DNA of 64,000 bases from positions 4,710,654-4,774,653 of the forward strand of contig NW_004450285.1 of assembly GCF_000321225.1 (NCBI RefSeq). The letters run 5' to 3'. The notes beneath the pieces are model-generated. The model worked only from the letters and a program-made list of their open reading frames with translations, was not told the origin of the DNA and searched no databases. The DNA is from Odobenus rosmarus divergens. Its lineage: Eukaryota; Chordata; Mammalia; Carnivora; Odobenidae. The position numbers were made by a program, and so were the translations under genes. This document shows, piece after piece, positions 47,590-58,468 of this stretch (positions are counted from its first letter, which is position 1; each line of letters starts with the position of its first letter).

Positions 47590-48800
47590 ATTATAGTATT
47601 TGTTCTGGTTCTATGAGAAATACTGTTGGTATTTTGTTAGGGATTGCATTAAATCTGTAGATTGCTTTGGGTAATATGGGCATTTTAACAATATCAATTA
47701 TTCCAATCCATGAGCATGGAATATCTTTCCATTTGTTTGTGTTATCTTTAGTTTCTCTCATCAGTGTTTTATTGTTTTCAGAATACAGCTCTTTCATCTC
47801 CTTGGGTAAGGTTATTCTGAGGTATCTTATTCTTTTTAAAAGTTTCAATAGTAAGTGGAATTTTTTTCTTGATTTCTCTTTCTGCTACTTTGCTATTAGT
47901 ATATAGAAATGCGAGCAATTTCTGGGTATTAATTTTATATCTTGCAACTTAGTTGAATTCATTTATTACTCCTAATAGTTTTTTGATGGAGTCTTCAAGG
48001 TTTTCTATGTATAGTATCATGTCATCCGTAAATAGTGATGGTTTAGCCTTTTCCTTACCAATACAGATGGCTTTTATTTCTTATTCTTACCTCATTGCTG
48101 TGGCTAAGACTTCAAGTACGATGTTGAATAAAAGTGACAGGAATGGACATTCTTGTCTCGTTCCTGATCTTAGAGGGAAGTTCTCAGTTTTTCAACATTG
48201 AGTATGATGTCAGCTGTGGATGTTTCATATGTGGCCTTTATTATGTTGAGATATGTTCCCTCTGAACCTACTTTGTTGAGAGTTCTTATCATGAATCGAT
48301 GTTGAATCTTCTCAAAAGCTTTTTCTGCATCTGTAGAGATGATCACATGATTTTTATTGTTTGTTTTGTTGCTGTGGTGTATCACATTGATTGATTTGCA
48401 AATATTGAACCACATTTGCATCCCTGGAATAAATCTCACTTGATCATGACAAATGATCCTTTTAATGTATTGTTGAATGTGGGTTGCTAATATGTTGTTT
48501 AGTATTTTTGCATCTGTGTTCATCAGGGATATTGGCCAGTAGTTTTCTTTTTTTGTGGTGTCTTTGGCTGGCTTTGGTATCAGGGCAATGCTGGCCCTAG
48601 AGAGTGCATTTGGCAGCTTTCCTTTCTCTTCTGTTTTTTGGAATAGTTTGAGTAGAATAGATAGTAATTTGTCTTTAAATGTTTGGTAGAATTCACCTGT
48701 AAATTTATCTGGTCCTGGACTTATATTTTTGGTAGTTTTGATTACTGATTCAATTTCATTACTAATAATCAGTCTGTTCAGATTTTCTATTTCTTCCTGC
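47590..48800 (-). pseudogene. L1 ORF2 reverse-transcriptase remnant
   Basis: Minus strand 47591-47848 reads '[20 protein letters not shown]' and 48170-48523 reads '[19 protein letters not shown]' followed by [10 protein letters not shown], the RT motif A region (D of 'IDAEKAFDK' kept). The catalytic FADD region near 48020-48050 is decayed and frameshifts break the domain, so no enzyme is made. Confidence 0.8.
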
Positions 48801-49204
48801 TTTAGTTTTGGAAGATTATATGTTTCTAGGAATTCATTTCTTCTAGATTATCTAATTTGTTGGCGTATTTTTTTGTAGTATTCTCTTATAATTCTTTATA
48901 TTTCTGTGGTGACAGTTGTTACTTCTCTTTCACTTCTGACTTTATTTACTTGCTCTTTCTCTTTTCCTCTTGATGTGTCTGGCTAAGGTTTTATCAATTT
49001 TATCTTTTCAAAGAACCAGCTCTTGATTTCATTGATTTTTTCATTTTTTAAATATCCATGTCATTTATTTCTGCTCTGATCTATATTATTTCCTTCCTCC
49101 TACTCATCTTGGGTTTTGTTTGTCCTTCTTTTTGTAGTTCCTTAGGTGTAAGGTCAAATTGTTTATTTGAACTTTTTCCTGTTTCTTGGGGTAGGCCTGT
49201 ATCA

Positions 49205-50436
49205 CTGTGTCCTTTTTGATTGAGCTTATGAACAGCCTGTGTTTTAACCTTTGACATAGTGATGTTCTTTAAGACATATTTATTAACAGATAAAGTAGGG
49301 AGGCAAGGAGAGGTTATTTGACCTAGATCTCTAATCAGTATTATCAGCAATCATGTTACTTATGTGAACTAATACAACCATTTGCTGGGCAATCTAGGAT
49401 TTCCTGTGTTCTAGATGAACATATTAGAGTTGCTGTAACCACCATTCCAGAGAAACAGAAGGATCTGGGTAGAGTCCCTTGTGGGAAAGGTAGTATCACT
49501 GAAATGCTGTGGATGGACTGTTAGAGAGAGAGGTCAGGGCCATGCTGTTCAGGTATCTTTGAAAGATATCTTTTTGAAAGGACTGCAAGGAGGAGGTTCA
49601 GTGTTCTCTCCTGAGCATGAAGCTAGCTTTAGGTGTTGCTTCCACAACTGCCTATTGCCATTGATGATTGTTCTTTTCTTCCTTTGGGGGAGTAAGGGGA
49701 GAGGACACAGTCTGAGTGGTTTCTGTTGAAAAAAAAGAAAGAATGGAAAGATGAGCTAGCTATTAATTAGGTATCACCATGCTAACAGAAATAGAAATGG
49801 GGGTTGTCTTGAGCCTGTCAGTGGAGCAGTTTCTAGAGATAACAATGATGATAAAATATTTTTTGAGAGAATGTGCCCACTGCCTGTCAGGTTTTGTTGC
49901 CCATTGCAAAAAACATAGGATGTCAAGGAGCCTAGCCTTCTGGTTTTGTGTTCTATATATCTGTATGCATTTTAGTAAGCCAGTTAACTTTCTTATAAAT
50001 TATTTTCTTCCTTTATTTAATTGGGAGAAAAATATCTGATCTCCCTACTTCACAAATTCATTTATTAGAAAAAGAAAATAAAGGATCTGAAAATGTTCTA
50101 AAAATTAAAGCACTGTTGTCACTGATATATTGTTATATGGGAGAGACCATCTTGAAATTTGACCACTGTTACTAAATGGTCACATTAACACTGGAGTTCA
50201 CAGTAAGTACTATGCATTTCATTCTGAAAAGGTTAGAAGAATACTGATGAGTGCTTCTTGTTGAGCTTGGACGTTAATAACACACTAAACCTACTATTAA
50301 CACTCTCCAAACTGCAAAACATGTATACTTGGCAATAGGTTTTGGCCAGTTGACATTCAGTTATTTTCAGCTGGCTGAACATGGCTAAATTTTTAACTTC
50401 ATTTTTTTTTAAAAAAATAAAAAACCTTTTGAAAGG
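49205..50436. other. Unique DNA, no gene seen
   Basis: Frames at 49481-49729 and 49779-50039 plus have no family resemblance. Confidence 0.45.
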
Positions 50437-50634
50437 TTTTTTTTTTAAAGATTTTATTTATTTATTTGAGAGAGAGAGAATGAGAGATAGAGAGCACAAG
50501 AGGGAAGAGAGTCAGAGGGAGAAGCAGACTCCCTGCTGAGCAGGGAGCCCGATATGGGACTCGATCCTGGGACTCCAGGATCATGACCTGAGCTGAAGGC
50601 AGTCGCTTAACCAACTGAGCCACCCAGGCGCCCC
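50437..50634 (-). mobile_element. can-SINE, young-looking
   Basis: Near-intact reversed body: AAAGATTTTATTTATTTATT, GAGGGAGAAGCAGACTCCC, and GAGCCACCCAGGCGCCCC at the right end. Inserted in A/T-rich sequence. TSD not certain. Confidence 0.95.
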
Positions 50635-51251
50635 TTTTTGAATATTTTTAATCAAGATCATAGTTAGTCTTTTATTTCAACTAGTCTAATTAGCTAATGG
50701 AGCATGCTCTAGCGGTAGGCTGAAGGAAAAGGTAACAAAATAATAAGAAGGTAAAAATATATTTCCTAGCAATTAGTGCATCAGATATTTTAGTCCTCAC
50801 CAGATACTTTTAGACATTCATGTCTGAATGACTATTTTAGATTAGTAATTGCTTCATTTTTTTATTATCTTGACATTAAACAGATTATTTTTCAAGATGA
50901 TTTGCGTTATGTCTTGATGACAATGCAACTAGTTCAGAGTATGTTAGTGTTATTCTGATCTTACAGTTGCTATAAAATATAACTTAATATGATTCTTATT
51001 GAATTAGTATATGTTTTTGATTCATAAAATAATTCTAAGAACAATTATGTGAAAGTAAAAAGGCTTAATTTTTCAAGGAATGCTAATGAACATGGTTATT
51101 AGCCAAATTCTTGCTTCAAGACCTGTATGGCAGTATTAAATCATGGTTAGAAACTTCAAATAATATTTGTACTAATAAGCATGTAAGTAATAAGTTTTAT
51201 ACATTATAAATTTCATTCTAATAATAAAAATCATTTAAATGATTTGTGTGG
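50635..51251. other. Unique AT-rich DNA
   Basis: Nothing recognised. Confidence 0.45.
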
Positions 51252-51260
51252 AGTCCCTTC
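51252..51260. repeat. TSD of the processed pseudogene, left copy
   Basis: AGTCCCTTC, identical to 52628-52636. Confidence 0.65.
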
Positions 51261-52627
51261 TTCCTTTTTCTTTCTTTCTTTCTTTTTAATAAAGGCCTTT
51301 GTTTTTTCTATACCTTTACAGATACAAGTGGCAACACTCTTGAACCCATGGAGAACTGTGGTCACACCCACATCTGCTGTGGGGCATCTACTGAGAAGCT
51401 GAAGTGTCATGACATGGGTGGCCAGGCCCCACCCAGGACAAAATTCTACTCTGCAATCAGGATGTTGCCTTCTTGTAGGTAATATAGAGATGCTGAGTCA
51501 CAGGCTGGGTAGTGGTTGCCATGGAAACGGTCTGTTCAAGTTTGCCTTCAGCCTGAATTTTTAGGTAACTGGATCCACATGGGGCTCCTTGGCAAGGACA
51601 GCCTGGTAATGGAGTGGGACACCATGCACAGCTCCTGCTGGTTCACTTTGCCCTCCACCTCTACAATACCTGCGTTCTGGGTGCTAAGGCCATCTTGTTG
51701 GTGTCAGGCTTCAGGTGGATGATTTATGTATGATTTATGTGTCAGGGTGGAAGGTGTCAAACCAGAATTTCTACATGGACTGACTCACATGGGAGATGTC
51801 TACCTCTTCTAGGTACTACAAGTTTGTAGCATCGGGTTGGTCCTGGTGGATCTGGCATCCAGATACTCAGCATCTGGGATGGTGGTTCCACCACTGGGTT
51901 CATCTTGGGGGGTTTGCAGCTGGGGGCAGCAGGATGCTCAGGTAGGTACTTACTTAAGTGACTCCAGCTTCTCCTGAAGCTTGTGCACCTAGCTGTTAGA
52001 TAGGCTGATCCTCTGCCACAGGGTCTTCAGCTCATCATTCTCAACCTGCTCTTGCAGGCAGCACACCTGGCTCTTGTTCTGCTGGAAGAAGCAGGAGGAG
52101 TGCAGCAAGTTGATGAGTATGCAGGGCCCCTAGCTGACAGGATGATCTTGGTGGTGGACATGGGACTGGCCATTGCTCATGTGCTCATTCTGCACAGTTT
52201 CCATGGTTCACTTCGGGGTGACATCTGTCAGAGGGGCAGAGGGGCTCTTGGAGGGCCTCTGGGACATTGCTATGGGCAGCAGCTCAGGGGGCTCTGAGCC
52301 AAGCCCTTGTCAGGCTAATCCTGCTGCAGCCAGTCTCTATGTCTTTAAGTCAGCAGGCTCTGAGTGTGCTTGGAAAATGAAGTGAGCTAATAAATTTGTA
52401 TGCCCCAGATCCTGGGAGCAGGTAAAGTCACCCATAGAAATGGCACGCTAATCTACCAGGCCCCCTCCCATGGAGGTGATGTTCTCACTGCCAACATCTA
52501 CAGAATATGCATTTGCTTCTCCTTGGCTGCCTGACTCTGTGGTGTCTAGTCTCCTGGATTTACTTCCAGAGACTGTTATGCCTGCTCCTGACTGGTGACC
52601 TCCTGGGCTGCTCTGGGTGTGATGCTC
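51261..52627 (-). pseudogene. Processed pseudogene (retrocopy) of an unidentified gene
   Basis: About 1.37 kb, GC-richer than its flanks, with the marks of a retrotransposed mRNA read on the minus strand. At its 3' end (left) there is an A-rich tail, complement of about 51264-51290, just after an ATTAAA signal (complement near 51286-51291). The flanks share a 9-bp TSD, AGTCCCTTC, at 51252-51260 and 52628-52636. The minus strand reads openly for long stretches in shifting frames: 'MSQRPSKSPSAPLTDVTPK' from about 52263, then a coiled-coil-like 'QVCCLQEQVENDELKTLWQR' (about 52000-52070) and 'VHKLQEKLESLK'. Farther down comes 'LVEVEGKVNQQELCMVSHSI'-like text with frameshifts. Stops and frameshifts show it is dead. 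I do not recognise the parent gene. No introns are evident. Confidence 0.65.
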
Positions 52628-52636
52628 AGTCCCTTC
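52628..52636. repeat. TSD of the processed pseudogene, right copy
   Basis: AGTCCCTTC, partner of 51252-51260. Confidence 0.65.
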
Positions 52637-52968
52637 CCCTTAACATAGATTGTTTCAAATGTCTTTTCATATAATCTCCCACTACATTTTACTGTTTTTG
52701 TAATCTAATGTTTCATTTTGAAATAATTTAAAATTTTTTTCTAGAAGTACAATTAATTCTACATGAAGTACCTAGATTCTTTTCTATAAAGCTCTTATAA
52801 GGATACCTCTCTTATATATAATTAATATCAAAATTATAGTCATTTCCTATTACCCTTTTAATCAACATCATCCATAATACAAAAAAAGTAAGACCTAATT
52901 CTACAGTTAAAATCCTCAGTTTAGTTGGAAGGCTGCATCTTGCCATGAACTTAAATAGATGTGGAACT
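52637..52968. other. Unique AT-rich DNA
   Basis: Nothing recognised. Confidence 0.45.
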
Positions 52969-52987
52969 AAAAAAAAAAGATAAAACT

Positions 52988-53169
52988 GAGCGCCTGGGTG
53001 GCTCAGTCATTAAGCATCTGCCTTTGGCTCAGTTCATGGTCCCAGGGTCATGGGATCAAGCCCCGCATCGGGCTCCCTGGTCCTTGGGAAGCCTGCTTCT
53101 CCTTCTCCCACTCCCCCTGCTTGTGTTCCCTCTTTCATGTGTCTCTCTCTGTCAAATAAATAAAATCTT
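52988..53169 (+). mobile_element. can-SINE
   Basis: GAGCGCCTGGGTGGCTCAG head, AAATAAATAAAATCTTA tail. TSD of 18 bases or more, an A-run followed by GATAAAACT, at about 52970-52987 and 53171-53188. Confidence 0.95.
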
Positions 53170-53188
53170 AAAAAAAAAAGATAAAACT

Positions 53189-55323
53189 AATTACCAACAA
53201 GAGTGAAAATATTTTAATTGGAAATTGTCATAAAGCCATGTAAATTTCAGTGCTTTCCTCCCTCCTCCACATCTAGCAAAAATTCAGAAAGTGAGTCATG
53301 AAGACGACTAAAATATCAGGCTAAATCATTTCAAAAGAAAGGATTTTTTTTCTCAGTGACTTAGTAAAATTTTTATAATATTTGCATTTTAACTGATAAA
53401 TTAAGTTTTATTCTTTGGAATTTTTAACATCAAAGAAAAAATAAAACATTAACTAGATGATTATAGACTCTGGGAAGTTGCTTACATACATGAGTGTTGG
53501 AGTTATTTATTCAGAATGCAGTGGAACCTCCATTGAAAATTTCTCTTCAGGGGAATTACCTTATAAGTTCTGTGATTTTATAAGATGGTTCTGGCCTGTG
53601 CTGAGAAGGTTGGGGAAGACTTTGAAGGGAAGGAAATACATGTGATAGCCTCAGCAATCTAGTCCAGAAATATTAAGGTTTAACTCCAATAGGGTAATGA
53701 TGATTTAAGTTGATAGTAAAAGTAGTACAAAAGAAAATGTAAAAGGACTTACCTACCAATTGATTTGGTTGAGTAAATAATGAGATTATTTTTTTTCTCC
53801 AGTGATATTAGAAGGATACCCAAAGTATAACCAAGATAAGTAAAACAGGCTTGAAAGTGGATCAAGTGGGAGGAAATAATTATTTAGTTGGATAAAAATG
53901 GAGGCATTGCTAATGTGCAAGATGATAAATAAAAGTATTTGAAGTCATGGTATTAAATAAATTTGGGATTGCATAGAAAGGATAAGTAAGAAGACCTAAA
54001 ACTGTTTAGAGTTAGAATAAAATTAAAACAGCATGTAGAAAGATAGCAAAGAGCAGAACCCTGCAGATGATGGTGACTTTGGAGACAGAGGAAAAGGATG
54101 GAAAATTGAGGAAAGATAATGTGATTTGTTTAGAGGTAGGCTGAACTTAAAATAATTGTAGTGGATGTTTGAAGATTTAGTGGGAACATGTTGGTATGTC
54201 AGATTAAAGGAGAGAGGAGATGGTAACACAATAGGAGCAAGAGGAGTAGATTACTTCCTTGAAGAGTTTGGAAGAGAAAATATAGAGGCCTTTTAAGGTG
54301 TACTGCCCTTCTTGCTGCTTCATTCTCGCTGCGTTGAGGTTAATGTGTGTTTGGTAGAAAGGACAAAACTGTGAGGAGGAAACACTGACAGTCTGAGGAG
54401 TGGAGAGTGGAAGCACAGTCCATGTGTAGCATTCAGAGGACACAGAGGTCTCAGAAAGGACTTCCATAGCAAAGCTGCCAGGTTTGGGTTTAATCCTTTT
54501 AAATTTGTTAGGGGTGGGTCACAAACTATATGAAGACAATGGAAGAGGTGCTGCCCATCCTCTCTTCATAACTTCAAGTCTACTCTCCTTGTCTGCATCC
54601 TGCCTGTTGGAGGAGGGCAGGGATGGATTATTCATATGGACTGCCTCTGTGGGCCAGTGGGAAGCACTAGCAGGAAATGTCTGCAGGTTGGGAGGAGTGA
54701 GATGGGCTGTTGATTGCCTGGCTCCCTGCTTGCTGGTGTGCAACCAGTTGGCCAAATTCCTCCCAAGCCAGCCTTGGTCTGGCTACCCTCTTCAGGCACT
54801 TAACTCTGAATTCTGGACACTCGAAGATCATGGGGTTGTGAAGGCCCAGAACAGTTGACAACAACAGAATATGCACAAGCCCTCCTACCCACTTCTCTTT
54901 AGGAAATAATTCCCCTACTAATCTTTCCTCACATTATCCAATTTTGAATGTGTCATCTGTTTCGTCTAATATCATAACTGATAAAGGTAGTGCTCAAGAT
55001 TAGAAAAAATAAGAGGAAGGAACAACAAATCTGCAAAATCTCTTGAGTACAGTGAGTCAGAGTATGGATTCTAGATGAGAAGAATATAGGAGAGGAAAGT
55101 TTTGTTTAAGAAAACTTGTCAGAAATCAGGTCTTTGGACAGTGTCTAGGCTATTCTTCATAAAAATCCTGTCATTTTGTAACCTCTATGTATATTCACAT
55201 AATTCTTGACTTGGAACTTGGTTTTTGAGACTTACATGATCATACGTGGTTTAAAAAAACAAGAGTCACAAACCTCCCATGGTTTGCATAGCCCTGACAG
55301 AAAGGGATTATAAAATTTAAATA
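53189..55323. other. Unique DNA with possible ancient repeats
   Basis: 53850-54240 recalls the ancient LINE-age family of 28110 in tone but is not assigned. 54490-54880 is GC-richer; its 124-residue plus frame (54484-54858) and opposing minus frames match no family I know. Confidence 0.35.
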
Positions 55324-55334
55324 AAATAAAACAC

Positions 55335-56296
55335 CCAAGACAAAGGACTGATATCCAAGATCTATAAAGAACTTCTCAAACTCAACACCCAAAAACCAAA
55401 TAATCAAGTCAAAGGGCAGAAGACATGAATAGACACTTGTCAAAAGAAGACATACAAATGGCTAACAGATGCATGAAAAAATGTTCATCATCATTAGCCN
55501 NNNNNNNNNNNNNNNNNNNNNNNNNNNNNNNNNNNNNNNNNNNNNNNNNNNNNNNNNNNNNNNNNNNNNNNNNNNNNNNNNNNNNNNNNNNNNNNNNNNN
55601 NNNNNNNNNNNNNNNNNNNNNNNNNNNNNNNNNNNNNNNNNNNNNNNNNNNNNNNNNNNNNNNNNNNNNNNNNNNNNNNNNNNNNNNNNNNNNNNNNNNN
55701 NNNNNNNNNNNNNNNNNNNNNNNNNNNNNNNNNNNNNNNNNNNNNNNNNNNNNNNNNNNNNNNNNNNNNNNNNNGATGCCCTTCAATAGATGAATGGATA
55801 AAGAAGATGTGGTCCATATATACAATGGAATATTACTCAGCCATCAGAAAGGATGAATACCCAACATTTGCATCAACGTGGATGGGACTGGAGGAGATTA
55901 TACTAAGTGAAATAAGTCAAGCAGAGAAAGTCAATTATCATATTGATATGATATTTGGTTTCACTTATTTGTGGAACATAAGGAATAGCATGGAGGACAT
56001 TAGGAGAAGGAAGGGAAAAATGAAGGGGGGAATCAGAGGAGGAGATGAACCATAGAGACTACAGACTCTGAGAAACAAATTGAGGGTTTTAAAGGGTGGG
56101 AGGATGGGGGGATGGGTTAGCCCGCTGGTGATGGGTATTAAGGAGGGCACGTATTGCATGAGCACTGGGTATTATACGCAAACAATGAATCATGGAACAC
56201 TACATCAAAAACTAATGATGTACTGTATGGTGACTAACATAACAACAAAAAAATAAAAATAAATAAATAAATAAATAAATAAACAAACAAATAAAT
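55335..56296 (+). mobile_element. 5'-truncated L1 (3' 1 kb), sense, with an assembly gap
   Basis: Begins in ORF2 ('CCAAGACAAAGGACTGATAT'), passes '[20 protein letters not shown]' (55425), is interrupted by N, resumes at 'MWSIYTMEYYSAIRKDEYPT' (55807) and goes on through the 3' UTR to an (AAAT)n tail. TSD AAATAAAACAC at 55324-55334 and 56297-56307. The frames are otherwise fairly open, so the copy is among the younger L1s here. Confidence 0.9.
55500..55774. other. Assembly gap (275 N)
   Basis: Run of N inside the L1. By alignment to the L1 at 57335-58455 the missing part should be about 330 bases of ORF2 C-terminal sequence, close to the gap length given. Confidence 0.99.
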
Positions 56297-56307
56297 AAAT
56301 AAAACAC

Positions 56308-57071
56308 TCCTAGCCTAGAAACCATTTCCTCCTGCCATAGAGATTTTTACTCTATTGTGGGTTTTGGCCAAATTATCATAAATTGCATCACCTTTGAACC
56401 AGGCTATAATTATATAGTCATTAAGCAAATATTTACCAAGTACAGTTGTGGCTTTGGAAATAATAGAAAATAAGACAGAAAATGTCCCTATACCTGTGAG
56501 CCTTTTAGTCTACTGAGAGAAAGAGAGAACAAATAGTAAATGGATAAATAAGGTAATTTTAGCTAGCGTTGAATTCTACAAAGAAAAGAACCCAGGGCAA
56601 TATGATGGTTAAAGAACATTTTGCTAACACCAGCGCTGAGGCCTAAAGGAAAATAAAGTATGAACCATGCACACATCCTGTGCTTTAAGAAAAGATTAGT
56701 GCTCACACAAAGTGCTATGACAAGAAGACTTTGGTGTGCTAGAGAAGCAAGAAGGTCATTGTGGCCAGAGCACTAAACATTAGGAGACAGGTCCAGAAAA
56801 GCAGTCTGGGGACAGATCACCATGACCTTCTAAGTCTTGGTAGGGGGTTATTTATTCTAAATGTACAGGAAGCTCCTGAAGAGTTCGAGTGTAGTGGTGA
56901 CATCATTTTGTTTTAATTTTTAAACTTATTTCTCCTGCTACTCTGGGAAGCACAGATTGTAGGCAGACAAGAGCAGAAGCAGAGACCCACTGAAGTTATT
57001 TGCAATACTATCAGTAATAATGATATTTGAATGTTTACGCTTGCAAAGCATAGCGTTATCTCATTTAACTG
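56308..57071. other. Ancient repeat-like DNA
   Basis: 56400-56640 resembles the LINE-age repeat ('AAGCAAATATTTACCAAGTA', 'AGTCTACTGAGAGAAAGAGA'). 57000-57084 begins a MIR/L2-age fragment ('GCAAAGCATAGCGTTATCTC ATTTAACTGCAAAATAG', written here in parts) that continues at 57294-57334 and 58456-58560. Confidence 0.45.
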
Positions 57072-57084
57072 CAAAATAGCCTAT

Positions 57085-57280
57085 TTTTTTGATTTATTTA
57101 TTAGAGAGAGAAAGAGAGAGTGAGATTGAGGAGGGCCAGAGGAAAAGGGAGAGAGAATCTCAAGCAAACTCTGCACTGAGCCTGGAGCCCAATGCAGAGC
57201 TTGATCTCATGACCCCAAGATCATGACCTGAGCTGAAACCAAGAGTTGGACGGTCAACTGACTCCACCACCCAGATGCCC
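57085..57280 (-). mobile_element. can-SINE, older subfamily, inside an ancient repeat
   Basis: TTTGATTTATTTATTAGAG at the left. The right part has GAAACCAAGAGTTGGACGG and CCACCCAGATGCCC, the same subfamily as 40645-40846. TSD CAAAATAGCCTAT (57072-57084) and CAAAACAGCCTAT (57281-57293), one mismatch. Confidence 0.95.
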
Positions 57281-57334
57281 CAAAACAGCCTATGTTTTAA
57301 GTTACTATCATTGCAGTTTATAAATGAAGCCATG

Positions 57335-58455
57335 CACAGGCACTAACCTTTTTGAGATTGGCTGTAGCAACTTTTTACTAGATACGTCTTCTGAGACAAG
57401 GGAAAGAAAAGCAAAATTGAACTATTGGGACTACATCCAGACAAAAAGCTCCTGCACAGTGAAGGAAACAATCAACAAAATTAAAAGGCAACCTTTGGAA
57501 TGGGAGAATCTAATAAAGAGTTAAATCCAAAATCTATGAAGAACTTATCAAACTCAACACCCAAAAAGCCAATAACCCAATTAAAAAATGGGCAAAAGAC
57601 ATGAATAGACATTTTTCCAAAGAAAAAAGATGCTCAACATCACTTATCATCAAGGAAATACAAATCAAAACTATGATGAGATATTATCTCACACCTGTTA
57701 GAATGGCTAAAATTAATAACGCAAGAAACAACAGGTGTAGGGGAGGATGTGGAGAAAGGGCTCTTACACTGCTGGTGGGAATGCAAACTGGTGCAGCTGC
57801 TCTGGAAATCAGCATGGAGGGTCCTCTAAAAGTTAAAAAGAGAATTACCCTAAGATCCAGCAATTGCACTACTAGGTATTTACCCAAAGGATACAAAAAT
57901 ACTTATTCAAAGAGGCACATGCACCCCGATATTTATAGCAGCATTATATACAATGACCAAATTATGGAAGCAGCCCAAATGTCCATCAACTGATGAATGG
58001 AGAAAGAAGATATGGTTATTTTATATATATATATAAATATATATATAATGGAATATTGCTCAGCCATAAAAAAGATTAGAATCTTGCCATTTGCAACAAT
58101 GTAGATTGAGCTAGAGAGTATTATGCTAAGTGAAATAAGTCAGTAAGAGAAAGACAAATACCGAGTTCACTCATATGTGGAGTTTGAGAAATGTGTCAGA
58201 TGAACATAGGGGGGATAAAAGAGAGGGGCAAACCATATGAGAGACTTTTAACCATAGAGAACAAACTGAGGGTTTCTGGAAGGGAGGTGGGTGGCAGGGA
58301 ATGGGTTAAATGGGTGATGGGGATTAAGGAGGGCACTTGTGATGAGCACTGGGTGTTGTATGTAAGCAATGAACCACTAAATGCTACACCTGAAGCTAAT
58401 ATTACACTGTATGTTAACTAACTGGAATTTAACTAAAACTTGAAAAAATAAAAGG
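57335..58455 (+). mobile_element. 5'-truncated L1 (3' 1.1 kb), sense
   Basis: Starts in ORF2 ('TTTTTGAGATTGGCTGTAGC'), includes the ORF2 C-terminal frame 57601-57993 ('[20 protein letters not shown]', '[20 protein letters not shown]') and the 3' UTR with a short A-rich tail. TSD AAATGAAGCCATG (57322-57334) and AAATTAAGCCATG (58456-58468), one mismatch. Inserted in the ancient repeat that also took the SINE at 57085. Confidence 0.92.
58022..58048. repeat. (AT)n microsatellite inside L1
   Basis: TATATATATATATAAATATATATATAA at the L1 position where other copies carry (GT)n or a short TATATACA. Confidence 0.93.
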
Positions 58456-58468
58456 AAATTAAGCCATG

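Larger units (their letters stand above)
46022..49203 (-). mobile_element. L1, 5'-truncated, antisense, 3.2 kb
   Basis: Continuous antisense L1 from a T-rich 3' end (46025-46046) through the 3' UTR, ORF2 C-terminal domain (46634-46909), RT (about 47590-48800) and EN-RT linker (to 49203). It is 5'-truncated before the endonuclease. 'CTGTATCA' occurs at both ends (46014-46021, 49197-49204), but part of it is ordinary L1 sequence, so it is only a possible TSD. Older than the L1s at 55-58 kb judging by divergence. Confidence 0.88.

Noticed and set aside
46014..49204. CTGTATCA as a firm TSD of the 3.2-kb L1
   Set aside because: CTGTAT at the right end is ordinary L1 sequence, so the match may be chance or microhomology.
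52052..52385. Plus-strand frames inside the retrocopy
   Set aside because: The poly(A) tail, ATTAAA signal and better reading of the minus strand show that the transcript orientation is minus.
55409..55825. Frames of 106-138 residues made mostly of X
   Set aside because: They read through the N gap and carry no information.
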